From: Streptococcus iniae
Lineage (GTDB): Bacteria > Bacillota > Bacilli > Lactobacillales > Streptococcaceae
Length of the DNA stretch: 64,000 bases
Reading direction: 5' to 3'
Assembly: GCF_030732225.1 (NCBI RefSeq)
Contig: NZ_CP132230.1
Coordinates: forward strand, 338,001 to 402,000
Below the pieces are notes generated by a model. It was given only the letters and a program-made list of their open reading frames with translations. It ran no database searches and was not told where the DNA came from. A program made the position numbers and the translations under genes. Below, piece by piece: positions 35,096 to 43,367 of the stretch. Position 1 is the stretch's first letter; each line of letters opens with the position of its first letter.

Positions 35096-35639
35096 GGTTT
35101 TTCTCCCGTTTTTCTTAAGTGTAGAACACTTTATAATTTCTGTCTAGTTTAGTGTAACCTATTCAAGTTGTTCGTAGTTTTTCTGAGCTTGCTTAGCATA
35201 ATAGAAGATTTTCTTGTAACCGCAGTTGATTCTCCTTTTTGGGCACCCATTACAAACATAGGGAGCTTTTTTCAAGAGGGGACAATCTAGACAGTTCTTA
35301 GAACCATCTCTGAATTGCTTATTTCGTTTGACTTCCTTAGCGATTGTAGTAGGGTCTTTCTGGAGTTTTAGTCCAATGGATTTAAAGGTTTCTCCTCTAT
35401 CCAAACCTGATTGAACGTCGTTACGGTCTGAGAGGGTTAAGTGTTTATGTTTTGTCAAGATAGATATTCTCATTTCTAACTCAAACGTCTCAGACTTAAT
35501 TCCACCATAAAAATCCTTCTCACACTAACTTCCGGTTTTGGAGGGCAGACGGAACTTACTTTGAGAAATTACAAGTAAAAAAAAGATAAGTAAAGAAGTT
35601 TAAATGACTTGACGTAAGGGCTAGTAATTTGATATTATA

Positions 35640-35735
35640 GTAGGCGGTATTGTTTACCCCATTTGAAAGGCCCCGGAACCTTCCAAATACCTTCGGTGGG
35701 ACGGAACACCCACCACACTGTAAACAAATATTACG
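35640..35735 (+). promoter_or_regulatory. L13 ribosomal protein leader
   Basis: The structured leader directly before rplM contains CCCCGGAACC, GGTGGGACGGAACACCCACC and flanking TTGTTTAC/GTAAACAA arms, the pattern of the Firmicutes L13 leader motif thought to bind L13 and regulate rplM-rpsI. Confidence 0.75.
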
Positions 35736-35754
35736 AATTCGTATAGGAGAAATC

Positions 35755-36201
35755 ATGAACAAAACAACTTTCATGGCTAAAACAGGCCAAGTTGAACGCA
35801 AATGGTACGTTGTTGACGCAACTGATGTGCCACTTGGACGTCTTTCTGCAGTAGTTGCTAGCGTACTTCGCGGAAAAAACAAACCAACTTTCACACCACA
35901 CACTGATACAGGTGACTTTGTGATTGTTATCAATGCTGAAAAAGTTAAATTAACTGGTAAAAAAGCAACTGATAAAATCTACTACACTCACTCAATGTAC
36001 CCAGGTGGATTGAAACAAATCTCAGCAGGTGAACTACGTTCTAAAAATGCTGTTCGTTTGATTGAAAAATCTGTTAAAGGCATGCTTCCACATAACACTC
36101 TTGGACGTGCACAAGGTATGAAATTGAAAGTCTTCGTTGGAGCTGAGCACACACATGCTGCACAACAACCAGAAGTACTTGACATCTCAGGACTTATCTA
36201 A
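35755..36201 (+). CDS. rplM: 50S ribosomal protein L13
   Basis: 148 residues from ATG 35755 (SD AGGAG). Family segments [65 protein letters not shown] and [11 protein letters not shown]. An early 50S assembly protein. The frame can be extended to 35650 only through the structured leader, so that is not the start. Co-transcribed with rpsI, 20 bases downstream. Confidence 0.97.
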   Translation: MNKTTFMAKTGQVERKWYVVDATDVPLGRLSAVVASVLRGKNKPTFTPHTDTGDFVIVINAEKVKLTGKKATDKIYYTHSMYPGGLKQISAGELRSKNAVRLIEKSVKGMLPHNTLGRAQGMKLKVFVGAEHTHAAQQPEVLDISGLI

Positions 36202-36221
36202 GAGGAAAGGAGCATTATATA

Positions 36222-36614
36222 ATGGCACAAGCACAATATGCAGGTACTGGCCGTCGTAAAAACGCTGTTGCACGCGTTCGTTTGGTTCCAGGTACTGGTA
36301 AAATCACAGTTAACAAAAAAGATGTTGAAGAATACATCCCACACGCAGACTTACGTCTTGTTATCAACCAACCATTCGCAGTGACTTCAACTGAAGGTTC
36401 ATACGACGTTTTCGTTAACGTAAATGGTGGTGGATACGGTGGTCAATCAGGTGCGATCCGTCATGGTATCGCTCGCGCATTGCTACAAGTAGACCCAGAC
36501 TTCCGCGATTCATTGAAACGCGCTGGACTTCTTACACGTGACGCACGTATGGTTGAACGTAAAAAACCAGGTCTTAAAAAAGCCCGCAAGGCATCACAAT
36601 TCTCAAAACGTTAA
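36222..36614 (+). CDS. rpsI: 30S ribosomal protein S9
   Basis: 130 residues, ending with the conserved basic tail [17 protein letters not shown] that reaches the P-site tRNA. Other segments: [39 protein letters not shown]. The 3' end of this gene is a known landing site for integrative elements in streptococci. A diverged second copy of its last codons lies at 39396-39448. Confidence 0.97.
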   Translation: MAQAQYAGTGRRKNAVARVRLVPGTGKITVNKKDVEEYIPHADLRLVINQPFAVTSTEGSYDVFVNVNGGGYGGQSGAIRHGIARALLQVDPDFRDSLKRAGLLTRDARMVERKKPGLKKARKASQFSKR

Positions 36615-36640
36615 TATTCAGTTATATCAACGTTTCAAGG

Positions 36641-36672
36641 CACTTTGCAAGTCATTGCAAGGTGTTTTTTTT
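36641..36672 (+). terminator. rpsI terminator
   Basis: CACTTTGCAA, loop GTCA, TTGCAAGGTG, then eight T. Confidence 0.9.
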
Positions 36673-37013
36673 ATTTTAAAGAAGTTCAGCATCACAGACT
36701 ATGGGCTGTAGATTTAATATTATTTGTAGGATAAAATGAAGGAAATACTAAGTTGAGTTGATAATAAAAAATAATGCTTTAATGGTGGTGATATTATGGG
36801 GGTGTTTGTAATATATAGCTATTAAATAATTGTTTTCTAATGGTAAAGTGTTATAATTAAAAAAATGGAAAATGAGATAGTTATGGTAACTGCACCACTT
36901 GTAAACAGAAAACCTTATACAAGTCAAATTGTTACAGTAATTAATAATGTCGAATAAATTTAGGTAAATAAATTATTTGGATAAATTGATGATATATTTG
37001 AGGAGATGGTAAA
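36665..37013 (+). repeat. Leader repeat of the lipase island, copy 1
   Basis: After the T-run the sequence TATTTTAAAGAAGTTCAGCA and most of the next 340 bases recur with scattered changes at 39500-39822, up to the start codon of each putative immunity gene. It includes TTATAATT promoter-like DNA and a short lipase relic. I see no other gene here. Confidence 0.85.
36883..36957 (+). pseudogene. Relic of a lipase gene in the module leader
   Basis: A 24-codon frame reading MVTAPLVNRKPYTSQIV... matches residues 61-77 of the lipase encoded at 37452 (MAVAPLVNGKPDTSQIV). The homology is too good for chance, so this is a fragment of a former lipase copy. Confidence 0.65.
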
Positions 37014-37448
37014 ATGAATAAAAGGTTACTAGGTATTGTTGCAATACTAGTTATTTTAATAGGAGGTGGAGTTGCGATGAAAAGTATATTTACTGGAGAA
37101 GAGATTCCAAAAGATAATTCATCAATAAGTTCAAAAGACAGAGATAATGAATTGAAGATTGAAACAGAACTCGCAAAAAAAATAATTAGTGAGTACGATG
37201 GTGTAAAAAAAATTGAGTTTTCTAATTGGGGGCATTCAGAAAAGACTGGAATTTACTCGAAAATGGCTACAATAAATAATGAAGATCAGATTTCATACTC
37301 ATTTGATGATAATAAGTCTATAAATTCTCTAAGAGGATATGTAACAGATGATGATATGTATGTTATAAAAAGAAAAGAATTATTGAATATAGGGAAAATT
37401 GATTTAAGCAAGTGTTCAATTACATACTCATTTAGAATGAAAGAGTGA
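37014..37448 (+). CDS. Membrane-anchored putative immunity protein, module 1
   Basis: 144 residues: one N-terminal helix (LLGIVAILVILIGGGVAM), then a polar extracellular domain of about 115 residues starting KSIFTGEEIPKD. No lipobox. It stands just before a lipase gene (3-base gap) in the same place as the TilA lipoprotein that protects against the T7SS lipase TslA in Staphylococcus aureus. The N-terminal 30 residues are close to the IS256-split gene at 39823 (KSIFTG shared), but the rest of the domain differs, as expected for toxin-specific immunity. Role inferred from context. Confidence 0.6.
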   Translation: MNKRLLGIVAILVILIGGGVAMKSIFTGEEIPKDNSSISSKDRDNELKIETELAKKIISEYDGVKKIEFSNWGHSEKTGIYSKMATINNEDQISYSFDDNKSINSLRGYVTDDDMYVIKRKELLNIGKIDLSKCSITYSFRMKE

Positions 37449-37451
37449 AAT

Positions 37452-38708
37452 ATGGTATCAGACGGATTAAATAATTTTTTTGCAGGACAGCTTTATAATA
37501 TTGATCCATCTGTAGCAAAATCAAATAATGAAAAAGTTGTCACCGAAAAATCAAAACTTACTGATAGTACTACGGGTAAAGAGTATAAAGTCATTGAAAC
37601 AAGAAATAATCCTTTAAACGGCATGCAAGCTATGGCAGTTGCACCACTTGTAAATGGAAAACCAGATACAAGTCAAATTGTTATAGCATACGCTGGTACT
37701 AATTCTTCTGATAGAAATGATATAAATACCGATTACCAGTCGGTAGTTGTTGGTAATAAAAAACTACAAAAGCCTCGTAATGAGATTGTTGATGGACAAG
37801 TTGAATCTGCTTTAGCATTTGCAAAAGATATCAAAGATACTTATAAAGAAGCTTCGATTTCTACAACAGGTCATTCCTTGGGAGAATATCTTGCAATGAT
37901 TATTGCTGCTGAGAACCACTGGTCGAATACAGGTTTCAATGGACCTGATGGATGGAATAACCTATCACCTCAAGCAAAGGAATGGGTGCTTGCGAACTCT
38001 GAAAAGTTTAAAAATTTTAGAAATAGTGAAGATATTATTGGCCTAGTTAACGGTAATCAAATGAGAGCTGGAATTTCAATTGATATGGGGATTGATGGTG
38101 ATTATAGTAAGATAACTGAGATATTTGGCGAATACTTAAAACACCATGAGATTACACAGTGGAAGTTTGATGAAGATGGTAACATCATCATTCCTAAAAA
38201 TGGGAAAAATGCAGAAGCGGTTTTAGTTTACGAACAAAAAATAAAACAGCTTAAATATGAAGAAACAAACAAGGAAATCAGTCAGTTACGAACAAAGTTC
38301 AGAAAATCTGGTGGAGGGCTTTCATCTCAGGAGAAAATTTATTTGAATGATGTACTAGCTCTAAATGTTGTTTCAACAGTATCGTCTGAGTTTCATTCAC
38401 TATTAGCTAGTTTAGGGCAAATTTATAAAGATGGAATAACAGAAGCTGAGGAACTTTGGGATAGTACACTTGAACAGTCAAAATCAATAGGAACGCACTT
38501 AAATGAAACTGAGATTAAAGAAGCTTTGTCTCATGTTGGATTCACTGAACAAAGAGTAGTTACTAGTCAGAAAGAGAAGTTCGCCGAGAAATTATCTAAA
38601 GTAAATGGGATGACTCACAAATTTGATGACCTTCAATCATCAATTAAAGCAAGTATCAATAAGTTAGTAGCTGCAGATGACGCTTTGGCTAAGGAAATTT
38701 CTGCTTAG
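37452..38708 (+). CDS. TslA-like T7SS lipase toxin, module 1
   Basis: 418 residues, no signal peptide. The N-terminal half is a class 3-type lipase: IVIAYAGTNSSD (oxyanion region) and nucleophile elbow TGHSLGEYLAM with Ser142; an acidic residue in RNSEDIIGLVNG and a His in KHHEITQWKFD complete a plausible triad. From about residue 250 the protein is helical and charged (KIKQLKYEETNKEISQLRTKF, then a long helical tail), like the LXG-like targeting half of TslA, which is C-terminal and so reversed relative to LXG toxins. The two small genes after it match TlaA/TlaB in position. Probably a phospholipase acting on rival membranes; secretion by T7SS is inferred. Confidence 0.72.
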   Translation: MVSDGLNNFFAGQLYNIDPSVAKSNNEKVVTEKSKLTDSTTGKEYKVIETRNNPLNGMQAMAVAPLVNGKPDTSQIVIAYAGTNSSDRNDINTDYQSVVVGNKKLQKPRNEIVDGQVESALAFAKDIKDTYKEASISTTGHSLGEYLAMIIAAENHWSNTGFNGPDGWNNLSPQAKEWVLANSEKFKNFRNSEDIIGLVNGNQMRAGISIDMGIDGDYSKITEIFGEYLKHHEITQWKFDEDGNIIIPKNGKNAEAVLVYEQKIKQLKYEETNKEISQLRTKFRKSGGGLSSQEKIYLNDVLALNVVSTVSSEFHSLLASLGQIYKDGITEAEELWDSTLEQSKSIGTHLNETEIKEALSHVGFTEQRVVTSQKEKFAEKLSKVNGMTHKFDDLQSSIKASINKLVAADDALAKEISA

Positions 38709-38720
38709 GAGGTATCGCTT

Positions 38721-39044
38721 TTGACAAAAGTGGATGATATTTTTTTACATTACCAAAAAGAACGATTGAAATTAGAAGAGCAAGAAGATGAATTGCATTT
38801 GAATTCCAAAAAAGGGGAGCAACTTATCGATGATTATTTTGCAAAACTTAACTATGTTTTTAAAAGTGATACGGAGGCTGATTTTGAAGGTAGAGAGTAT
38901 GCCCTAAGAAAAGGACAAATGCTCTTTGCCAAATTTGAAGAGTTGGTTGAAAATGAACGATTGAGATTGGCTAAGTCTTACGATGCATTAGAAAAAGCCT
39001 ATCAAAAAGAAATGCTTTCGATTTCTGAAGATGAGAGGAAATAA
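38721..39044 (+). CDS. TlaA-like small helical partner, module 1
   Basis: 107 residues, TTG start 8 bases after GGAGG. Almost wholly helical and charged (LKLEEQEDELHLNSKKGEQLIDDYF ... FEELVENERLRLAKSYDALEKAYQKE), consistent with a helical hairpin of the DUF3958 type. In S. aureus the corresponding TlaA binds the C-terminal half of TslA to form the export-competent complex. No catalytic residues. Confidence 0.55.
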   Translation: MTKVDDIFLHYQKERLKLEEQEDELHLNSKKGEQLIDDYFAKLNYVFKSDTEADFEGREYALRKGQMLFAKFEELVENERLRLAKSYDALEKAYQKEMLSISEDERK

Positions 39045-39048
39045 TTGA

Positions 39049-39309
39049 ATGGGATTATTGGATAAACAATTAGAGGAACTTCGTAAGGAACTTGAAAAAG
39101 CAATGATTGAAGGTATTGGGGTAAAAGCAATAGCTACCAGCTATTATAATAAAGCAAAAATTAAAGTAAAAGAATCCGAAATTGTTGAAGAAGCAAAAAA
39201 TTTTATGACAAATAATGCAACTTCTATGGAAGAAGCAGTAAAAGGAAAGTTTGGGACTAAAATAAAAGAATCTCTTGAATCTCAGAAGAATCTTTTAAAT
39301 GATTTGTAA
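39049..39309 (+). CDS. TlaB-like small helical partner, module 1
   Basis: 86 residues starting 4 bases after the previous gene. Helical, opening MGLLDKQLEELRKELEKAM, with a glycine near the middle of the first helix and an alanine/lysine-rich second half, WXG100-like in size and shape. It resembles the second chaperone-like protein (TlaB/SACOL2603 type) of TslA modules. Confidence 0.5.
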   Translation: MGLLDKQLEELRKELEKAMIEGIGVKAIATSYYNKAKIKVKESEIVEEAKNFMTNNATSMEEAVKGKFGTKIKESLESQKNLLNDL

Positions 39310-39395
39310 GGCCATAAATGCTAGAAATAATAATTACTTTTCCTCCACTTTAAAAGCTCCGAAAACTAAATTCTTGATAACACCTCCACTATTAG

Positions 39396-39448
39396 AGGAA
39401 ACCAGGTCTAAGAAAGCCCGTAAAGCAAGTCAGTTCTCAAAACGTTAA
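39396..39448 (+). repeat. Diverged second copy of the rpsI 3' end
   Basis: This reads [12 protein letters not shown] followed by TAA in the same frame as the rpsI tail, but with synonymous changes (AGT CAG for TCA CAA, CGT AAA for CGC AAG) and one base lost upstream. The changes show that it came with foreign DNA and is not a fresh local duplication. It fits an attachment-site copy left by integration at rpsI. It is followed by its own hairpin terminator (39473-39502). Confidence 0.8.
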
Positions 39449-39472
39449 TTGGAAAGAATTGGAGATTATATG

Positions 39473-39502
39473 GAACATTCCTCTTTGGGATGTTCTTTTT
39501 TT
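39473..39502 (+). terminator. Terminator after the rpsI tail copy
   Basis: GAACATTCC / GGGATGTTC stem with a T-run. It differs from the terminator of the true rpsI. Confidence 0.75.
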
Positions 39503-39822
39503 ATTTTAAAGAAGTTCAGCATCGCAGACTATGGGTCGTAGCTTCAACATTGTTTGTAAGAAAAAAATGAAGGAACATTAAATTGAGTTAATAATTAAAA
39601 AAATAATGCTTTAATGATGGTGATGTTTGTAATCAATAACTATTAACTATTTTTTTCTAATGGTAACGTGTTATAATTAAAAAAAAATAGAAAATGATAT
39701 AGTTATGATAGCTACACCACTTGTAAATGGAAAACCTGATGCAAGTTAAAATGTACAGTAATTAATAAATTTAGGTAATGAATTATTTGGATAAATTGAT
39801 GATATATTTAGGAGATAGTAAA
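39500..39822 (+). repeat. Leader repeat of the lipase island, copy 2
   Basis: Diverged duplicate of 36665-37013, beginning TATTTTAAAGAAGTTCAGCA and running to the start codon of the split putative immunity gene. Confidence 0.85.
39705..39749 (+). pseudogene. Second relic of a lipase gene
   Basis: A 14-codon frame MIATPLVNGKPDAS then stop matches lipase residues 61-74 (MAVAPLVNGKPDTS). It lies in the leader of the third module, in the equivalent position to 36883-36957. Confidence 0.6.
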
Positions 39823-39970
39823 ATGAATAAAAAGATGATAACTTTTATAGCAATTATTATCGTGATTTTAGGAAGTGGGTTTGCAATGAAGAGTATATTT
39901 ACAGGTAAGGAAATTAAAAAAAATAATGAGATTAATATTATTCATAAAGAAGAACAAGATAGACTTAAGA

Positions 39971-41284
39971 GGTAGTGTAAAATATCTTGTGTAAACACAA
40001 AAAAGGAATAAATCCTGTATAGTAGAGTTACGACACTTCACTAGAAAGAGATTTATTCCCATGACTCAGTTTACCACAGAATTACTTAACTTCCTAGCGC
40101 AAAAACAAGATATTGATGAATTCTTTCGATCCTCTTTAGAAATAGCTATGAATGATCTCTTGCAGGTTGAACTATCAGCTTTCCTTGGATATGAGCCATA
40201 TAAAAAAGAAGGTTACAATACAGGTAATAGCCGTAATGGGACCTACTCTCGACAGTTTGAAACGAAGTATGGCTTAGTCAATTTAATCATTCCAAGAGAT
40301 CGAAACGGCGAGTTTTCACCAGTTTTATTACCATCTTATGCTAGACGAGATGACCACTTGGAAGAGATGGTGATTAAACTCTATCAAACTGGCGTTACGA
40401 CACGCGAAATCAGTGACATTATTGAGCGCATGTATGGTCACCACTACAGTCCAGCAACGGTGTCAAATATCACAAAAGTGACTCAAGAAAGTGTCACTGC
40501 CTTTCATGAGCGTTCCTTTCAAACTAACTACTCAGTCTTGTATCTAGACGGAACTTACTTACCCTTGCGACGAGGTACGGTCAGTAAAGAATGTATTCAC
40601 ATTGCACTTGGTATCACGCCTGAAGGGTATAAATCAGTTCTTGGCTATGAGATTGCCCCTAATGAAAATAATGTCTCTTGGTCAGATCTTCTTAAGAGGC
40701 TACAAAATCAAGGACTTAAGCAAGTTTCTCTAGTTGTTACAGACGGGCTTAACGGTGTGGATCAAATCATCCAACAAGCCTATCCAATGGCTAAACAGCA
40801 ACGGTGTCTGGTTCACATTGGTCGCAATATCTCCAGTAAGGTCAAACGAGTAGATAGGGCACCTATTCTAAATCAGTTCAAGCAGATTTATCGTGCCACA
40901 AATTTACAGGAGGCTATTAAATTATTGGAACAATTTGTTTCTGAGTGGAAACCTCGTTACAAAAAGGTTATGACATCACTTGAAACAACTGAAAATCTCC
41001 TAACTTTCTATCAATTTCCACATCACATTTGGTCTAGTATTTACTCTACAAACTTGATTGAATCACTCAATAAAGAAATCAAGCGACAAAGCAAGAAGAG
41101 GGTGGTTTTTCCAAATGAAGAAGCCTTAGAACGATGCCTTGTAAGTATTTTCGAAGACTATAACATTAAGTTCGGAGCTCGTATTCATAAAGGATTCGGA
41201 GTATGTTTTGACACACTTGATAGCTTATTTGACTAATATTCAAAAACTCTACTCTTGTGTTTACACAAAATTATTGACAGTATC
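39971..41284 (+). mobile_element. IS256-family insertion sequence
   Basis: 1314 bp, flanked by perfect 8-bp direct repeats ACTTAAGA (39963-39970 and 41285-41292), the IS256-family signature duplication. Imperfect 30-bp terminal inverted repeats share TTGTGTAAACACAA. Encodes one complete transposase. Confidence 0.95.
40061..41236 (+). CDS. IS256-family mutator-type transposase
   Basis: 391 residues, full length. DDE residues in VLYLDGTYLPLRRG (first Asp), SLVVTDGLNGVDQIIQQAYP (second Asp) and SIYSTNLIESLNKEIKRQSKKRVVFPNEEAL (Glu in the mutator signature). N-terminal segment contains the family-typical LSAFLGYEPY and GYNTGNSRNGTYSRQF. No disruption is visible, so the element may still be mobile. 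Confidence 0.95.
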   Translation: MTQFTTELLNFLAQKQDIDEFFRSSLEIAMNDLLQVELSAFLGYEPYKKEGYNTGNSRNGTYSRQFETKYGLVNLIIPRDRNGEFSPVLLPSYARRDDHLEEMVIKLYQTGVTTREISDIIERMYGHHYSPATVSNITKVTQESVTAFHERSFQTNYSVLYLDGTYLPLRRGTVSKECIHIALGITPEGYKSVLGYEIAPNENNVSWSDLLKRLQNQGLKQVSLVVTDGLNGVDQIIQQAYPMAKQQRCLVHIGRNISSKVKRVDRAPILNQFKQIYRATNLQEAIKLLEQFVSEWKPRYKKVMTSLETTENLLTFYQFPHHIWSSIYSTNLIESLNKEIKRQSKKRVVFPNEEALERCLVSIFEDYNIKFGARIHKGFGVCFDTLDSLFD

Positions 41285-41599
41285 ACTTAAGAATTATATA
41301 TTAAAAAATATTATACTTACTAAGAATGAAAAAATTAAAAAAATAACATTTATTCAGTTTGAAAAAGACGATATAGCTGGCAACTGGCTTATAACTGTAA
41401 AAATTAATAATAAATATCTCATGTCATTAAGTGAGGATAAATTAGGGGGACAGATACGAACTTCTGGGTATTCGTCAAATGAGTTAAAAGAGAAGAAGCT
41501 ATCTAGCTCTGAAATAAACAACGAAAATATAGAAGTTGACTATTTTGAAGGAGAGTATATTCGGTTTTAGAAATTTTCCATGGCCTATCATTTGTACTA

Positions 41600-43234
41600 T
41601 TGGTATTTGTAACACAGGAACTTTTTGACTCTTTAAATCAGTCAGTAAATCAAAAAGATGTCAAAACTAGTTTACTTGCTATATTGATTTTATTTACTTG
41701 CGGTTTGCTTAGTCAATTATTGAACGGCATAACCAATTTTTTAGCCAATTATATAAAAAATAGTGTTATTGGTAAAATAGCTGGTTTAACTCAGAAAAAA
41801 GCAAGTAGAATAAAACCTATTGAGTATGAGCGTTCTCAATACTTAGATGATATTGAAAAAGCAGTTGAAGGGATTAAAAGTTCCTGTGATCTAGCTCAAA
41901 TAATATTATCGGTGTTCTTTTTCTACATTCCTTATTTTACATTTATGAGTATATATTTATTCCAACAATCTAACATACTTGTTTTTAGTGTTTTATTAGT
42001 TTTTATTCCAGTAGTCCTTGGACAATTCGTTAAATCCAAATACTCTTATGAGTTAAATGAAAATATATCAAATGATAAAAGAGCATCAAGAGAATTCGAG
42101 AAAAGCTTGGTCGATTTAAAAAATGTTAAAGAAGTTCGTTTGTTTGGTGCGAGTCAATTTTTTTTCGCTAAACTAAAAGAGACAATTTTACGGATTAATG
42201 CAGGGATTCTAGACAACAGTAAAAAAAATCTTCGGTTATCAATTTATTTGAATCTAATTAGTATACTTGGCTATGTCATATTGCTATCAATGTTATTTCT
42301 TTTAACGATTAGAGGGGAAATTTCAATTGGAGCATTTGGAGCCATTTTTGCCTCAATTGAAACAATGTTTATTATAATGGATGAAATTATCAATGACAGT
42401 TTAGGGGAAATTAGTGAGAAATCAGGTTTAATTGTACACTTGGTTAATTTTATGGCCATACCTGAGAAAAGCACACAAGAAGGAAGCCCATTAAATAAAA
42501 ACATAGCATTAAAAAATGTTTCATTTCATTATCCTGATACAGATAGAAATGTAATTGAAAATATCAATTTACTTATCACTGAGGGGGAAAAACTTGCGGT
42601 TGTAGGTATAAATGGCTCGGGAAAAACAACTTTAGTAAAATTATTAACAGCCATTTTTGAACCCACTGAAGGAACAATTTTGATTCACGGTATGGATACA
42701 AGCAAGATAAATCCCAATAGAATCTATAACCGGTATGCAATTGTTTGTCAAAAATTTAACCGTTACAAACTGTCTTTAGAAGATAATGTTCGAATTGCAA
42801 ATTTTGAAGATAAGAAGAAAGACTATAAAGCAGCACTCCGTAAAGCATCATTTAAGGTCAATGATAAGAATATTGATGGAGATACCATTTTATCTAGAGA
42901 ATTTGATGGAATTGATTTGTCTGGAGGACAGTGGCAAAGGATAGCCTTATCTCGAGCATATTTTAGAGACCGGGAAATAATTATTTTAGATGAACCAACC
43001 TCTGCTATTGATCCAATTGAGGAAACGCAGTTGTATCATCAATTTTTCTCCCTTTCTGAAAATAAAACTTCTATTATCATCACTCACAGATTAGGCTCTG
43101 CCAAACTAGCAGATAGGGTTATCCTGATGGATAAAGGAAGAATCATTGGTGACGGAACTCATGAAGCGTTACTGATGACTAATCATCACTATAAGAAAAT
43201 GTGGGACGCACAAGCCCGTTGGTATGTCAGGTAG
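41600..43234 (+). CDS. ABC exporter with fused membrane and ATPase domains, 5' end doubtful
   Basis: 544 residues from TTG 41600: membrane domain with about five or six helices, then an ATPase with Walker A GINGSGKTT, signature LSGGQWQRIALSRA, Walker B IIILDEPTSAID and the His switch IIITHRLGS. The frame is open upstream only to 41549, there is no ATG or SD, and it overlaps the end of the split putative immunity gene. Full-length half-exporters have an extra N-terminal segment, so the gene looks 5'-truncated where the third module breaks off. Substrate unknown; peptide or drug export possible. Confidence 0.7.
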   Translation: MVFVTQELFDSLNQSVNQKDVKTSLLAILILFTCGLLSQLLNGITNFLANYIKNSVIGKIAGLTQKKASRIKPIEYERSQYLDDIEKAVEGIKSSCDLAQIILSVFFFYIPYFTFMSIYLFQQSNILVFSVLLVFIPVVLGQFVKSKYSYELNENISNDKRASREFEKSLVDLKNVKEVRLFGASQFFFAKLKETILRINAGILDNSKKNLRLSIYLNLISILGYVILLSMLFLLTIRGEISIGAFGAIFASIETMFIIMDEIINDSLGEISEKSGLIVHLVNFMAIPEKSTQEGSPLNKNIALKNVSFHYPDTDRNVIENINLLITEGEKLAVVGINGSGKTTLVKLLTAIFEPTEGTILIHGMDTSKINPNRIYNRYAIVCQKFNRYKLSLEDNVRIANFEDKKKDYKAALRKASFKVNDKNIDGDTILSREFDGIDLSGGQWQRIALSRAYFRDREIIILDEPTSAIDPIEETQLYHQFFSLSENKTSIIITHRLGSAKLADRVILMDKGRIIGDGTHEALLMTNHHYKKMWDAQARWYVR

Positions 43235-43367
43235 TCTTGTCGGAAAGTTTATTAACAAGATTTGCTTTTGTTTTGGCTCTGTTTTGGTATAATGTTTTTT
43301 AATAGATAAGCCGTGGCATTTTAGTGCTTCTGGTTTGTGTTCATTTCAGCTAAAGGAGTTTGTGGCG

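Larger units (their letters stand above)
33965..35146 (-). mobile_element. IS3-family insertion sequence
   Basis: About 1.18 kb with imperfect terminal repeats sharing the core TTATAAAGTGTT (left TGTACAACATTTATAAAGTG, right, inverted, TAGACAGAAATTATAAAGTG). Two overlapping-type genes orfA and orfB on the minus strand, the standard IS3 layout. Ends are estimated to within a few bases; no clean target duplication is seen, in line with the deletion in the host element. Confidence 0.8.
33658..35473 (-). pseudogene. IS30-family transposase, split and internally deleted
   Basis: N-terminal 104 residues (35159-35473) begin MRISILTKHKHLTLSDRNDV with the IS30 helix-turn-helix (FKSIGLKLQKDPTTIAKEVK) and the cysteine-rich segment CLDCPLLKKAPYVC. 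The C-terminal part (33658 to about 33964) shows CDPNRSDQKARIEKNHTLIRDILPKGTSFD, carrying the catalytic Glu, and ends SPILLKDKI. Together they cover only about 210 of the usual 320-330 residues, so the middle with the catalytic aspartates is lost, apparently with the IS3 insertion. Confidence 0.8.
33611..35533 (-). mobile_element. IS30-family (IS1239-like) element, interrupted
   Basis: 16-bp perfect terminal inverted repeats GGAAGTTAGTGTGAGA (33611-33626) and its complement (35518-35533). Inside, on the minus strand, are N- and C-terminal parts of an IS30-type transposase separated by an IS3-family element. A further 16-bp inverted pair (33483-33498 and 35551-35566, TCTCAAAGTAAGTTCC) lies outside these ends. 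Confidence 0.8.
39823..41570 (+). pseudogene. Putative immunity gene of a third module, split by IS256-family element
   Basis: The 5' part (39823-39970) encodes MNKKMITFIAIIIVILGSGF...KEEQDRLK and the 3' part (41293-41570) continues NYILKNIILTKNEKIKK...GEYIRF. Removing the IS and one copy of the 8-bp target repeat restores a single 141-residue frame without any error. The restored protein has one N-terminal helix and an extracellular domain very like the module 2 protein (FEKDDIAGNWLITVKINNKY against FEKNEMTGSWMITTKINGKY). No lipase gene follows, so it is an orphan. Confidence 0.85.

Noticed and set aside
35650-35754. N-terminal extension of L13
   Set aside because: This is the structured L13 leader; the SD and normal length point to 35755.
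41600-43234. ABC transporter as exporter for the lipases
   Set aside because: The lipases have no leader for ABC export, and the gene appears truncated at the 5' end and belongs to a different breakpoint.
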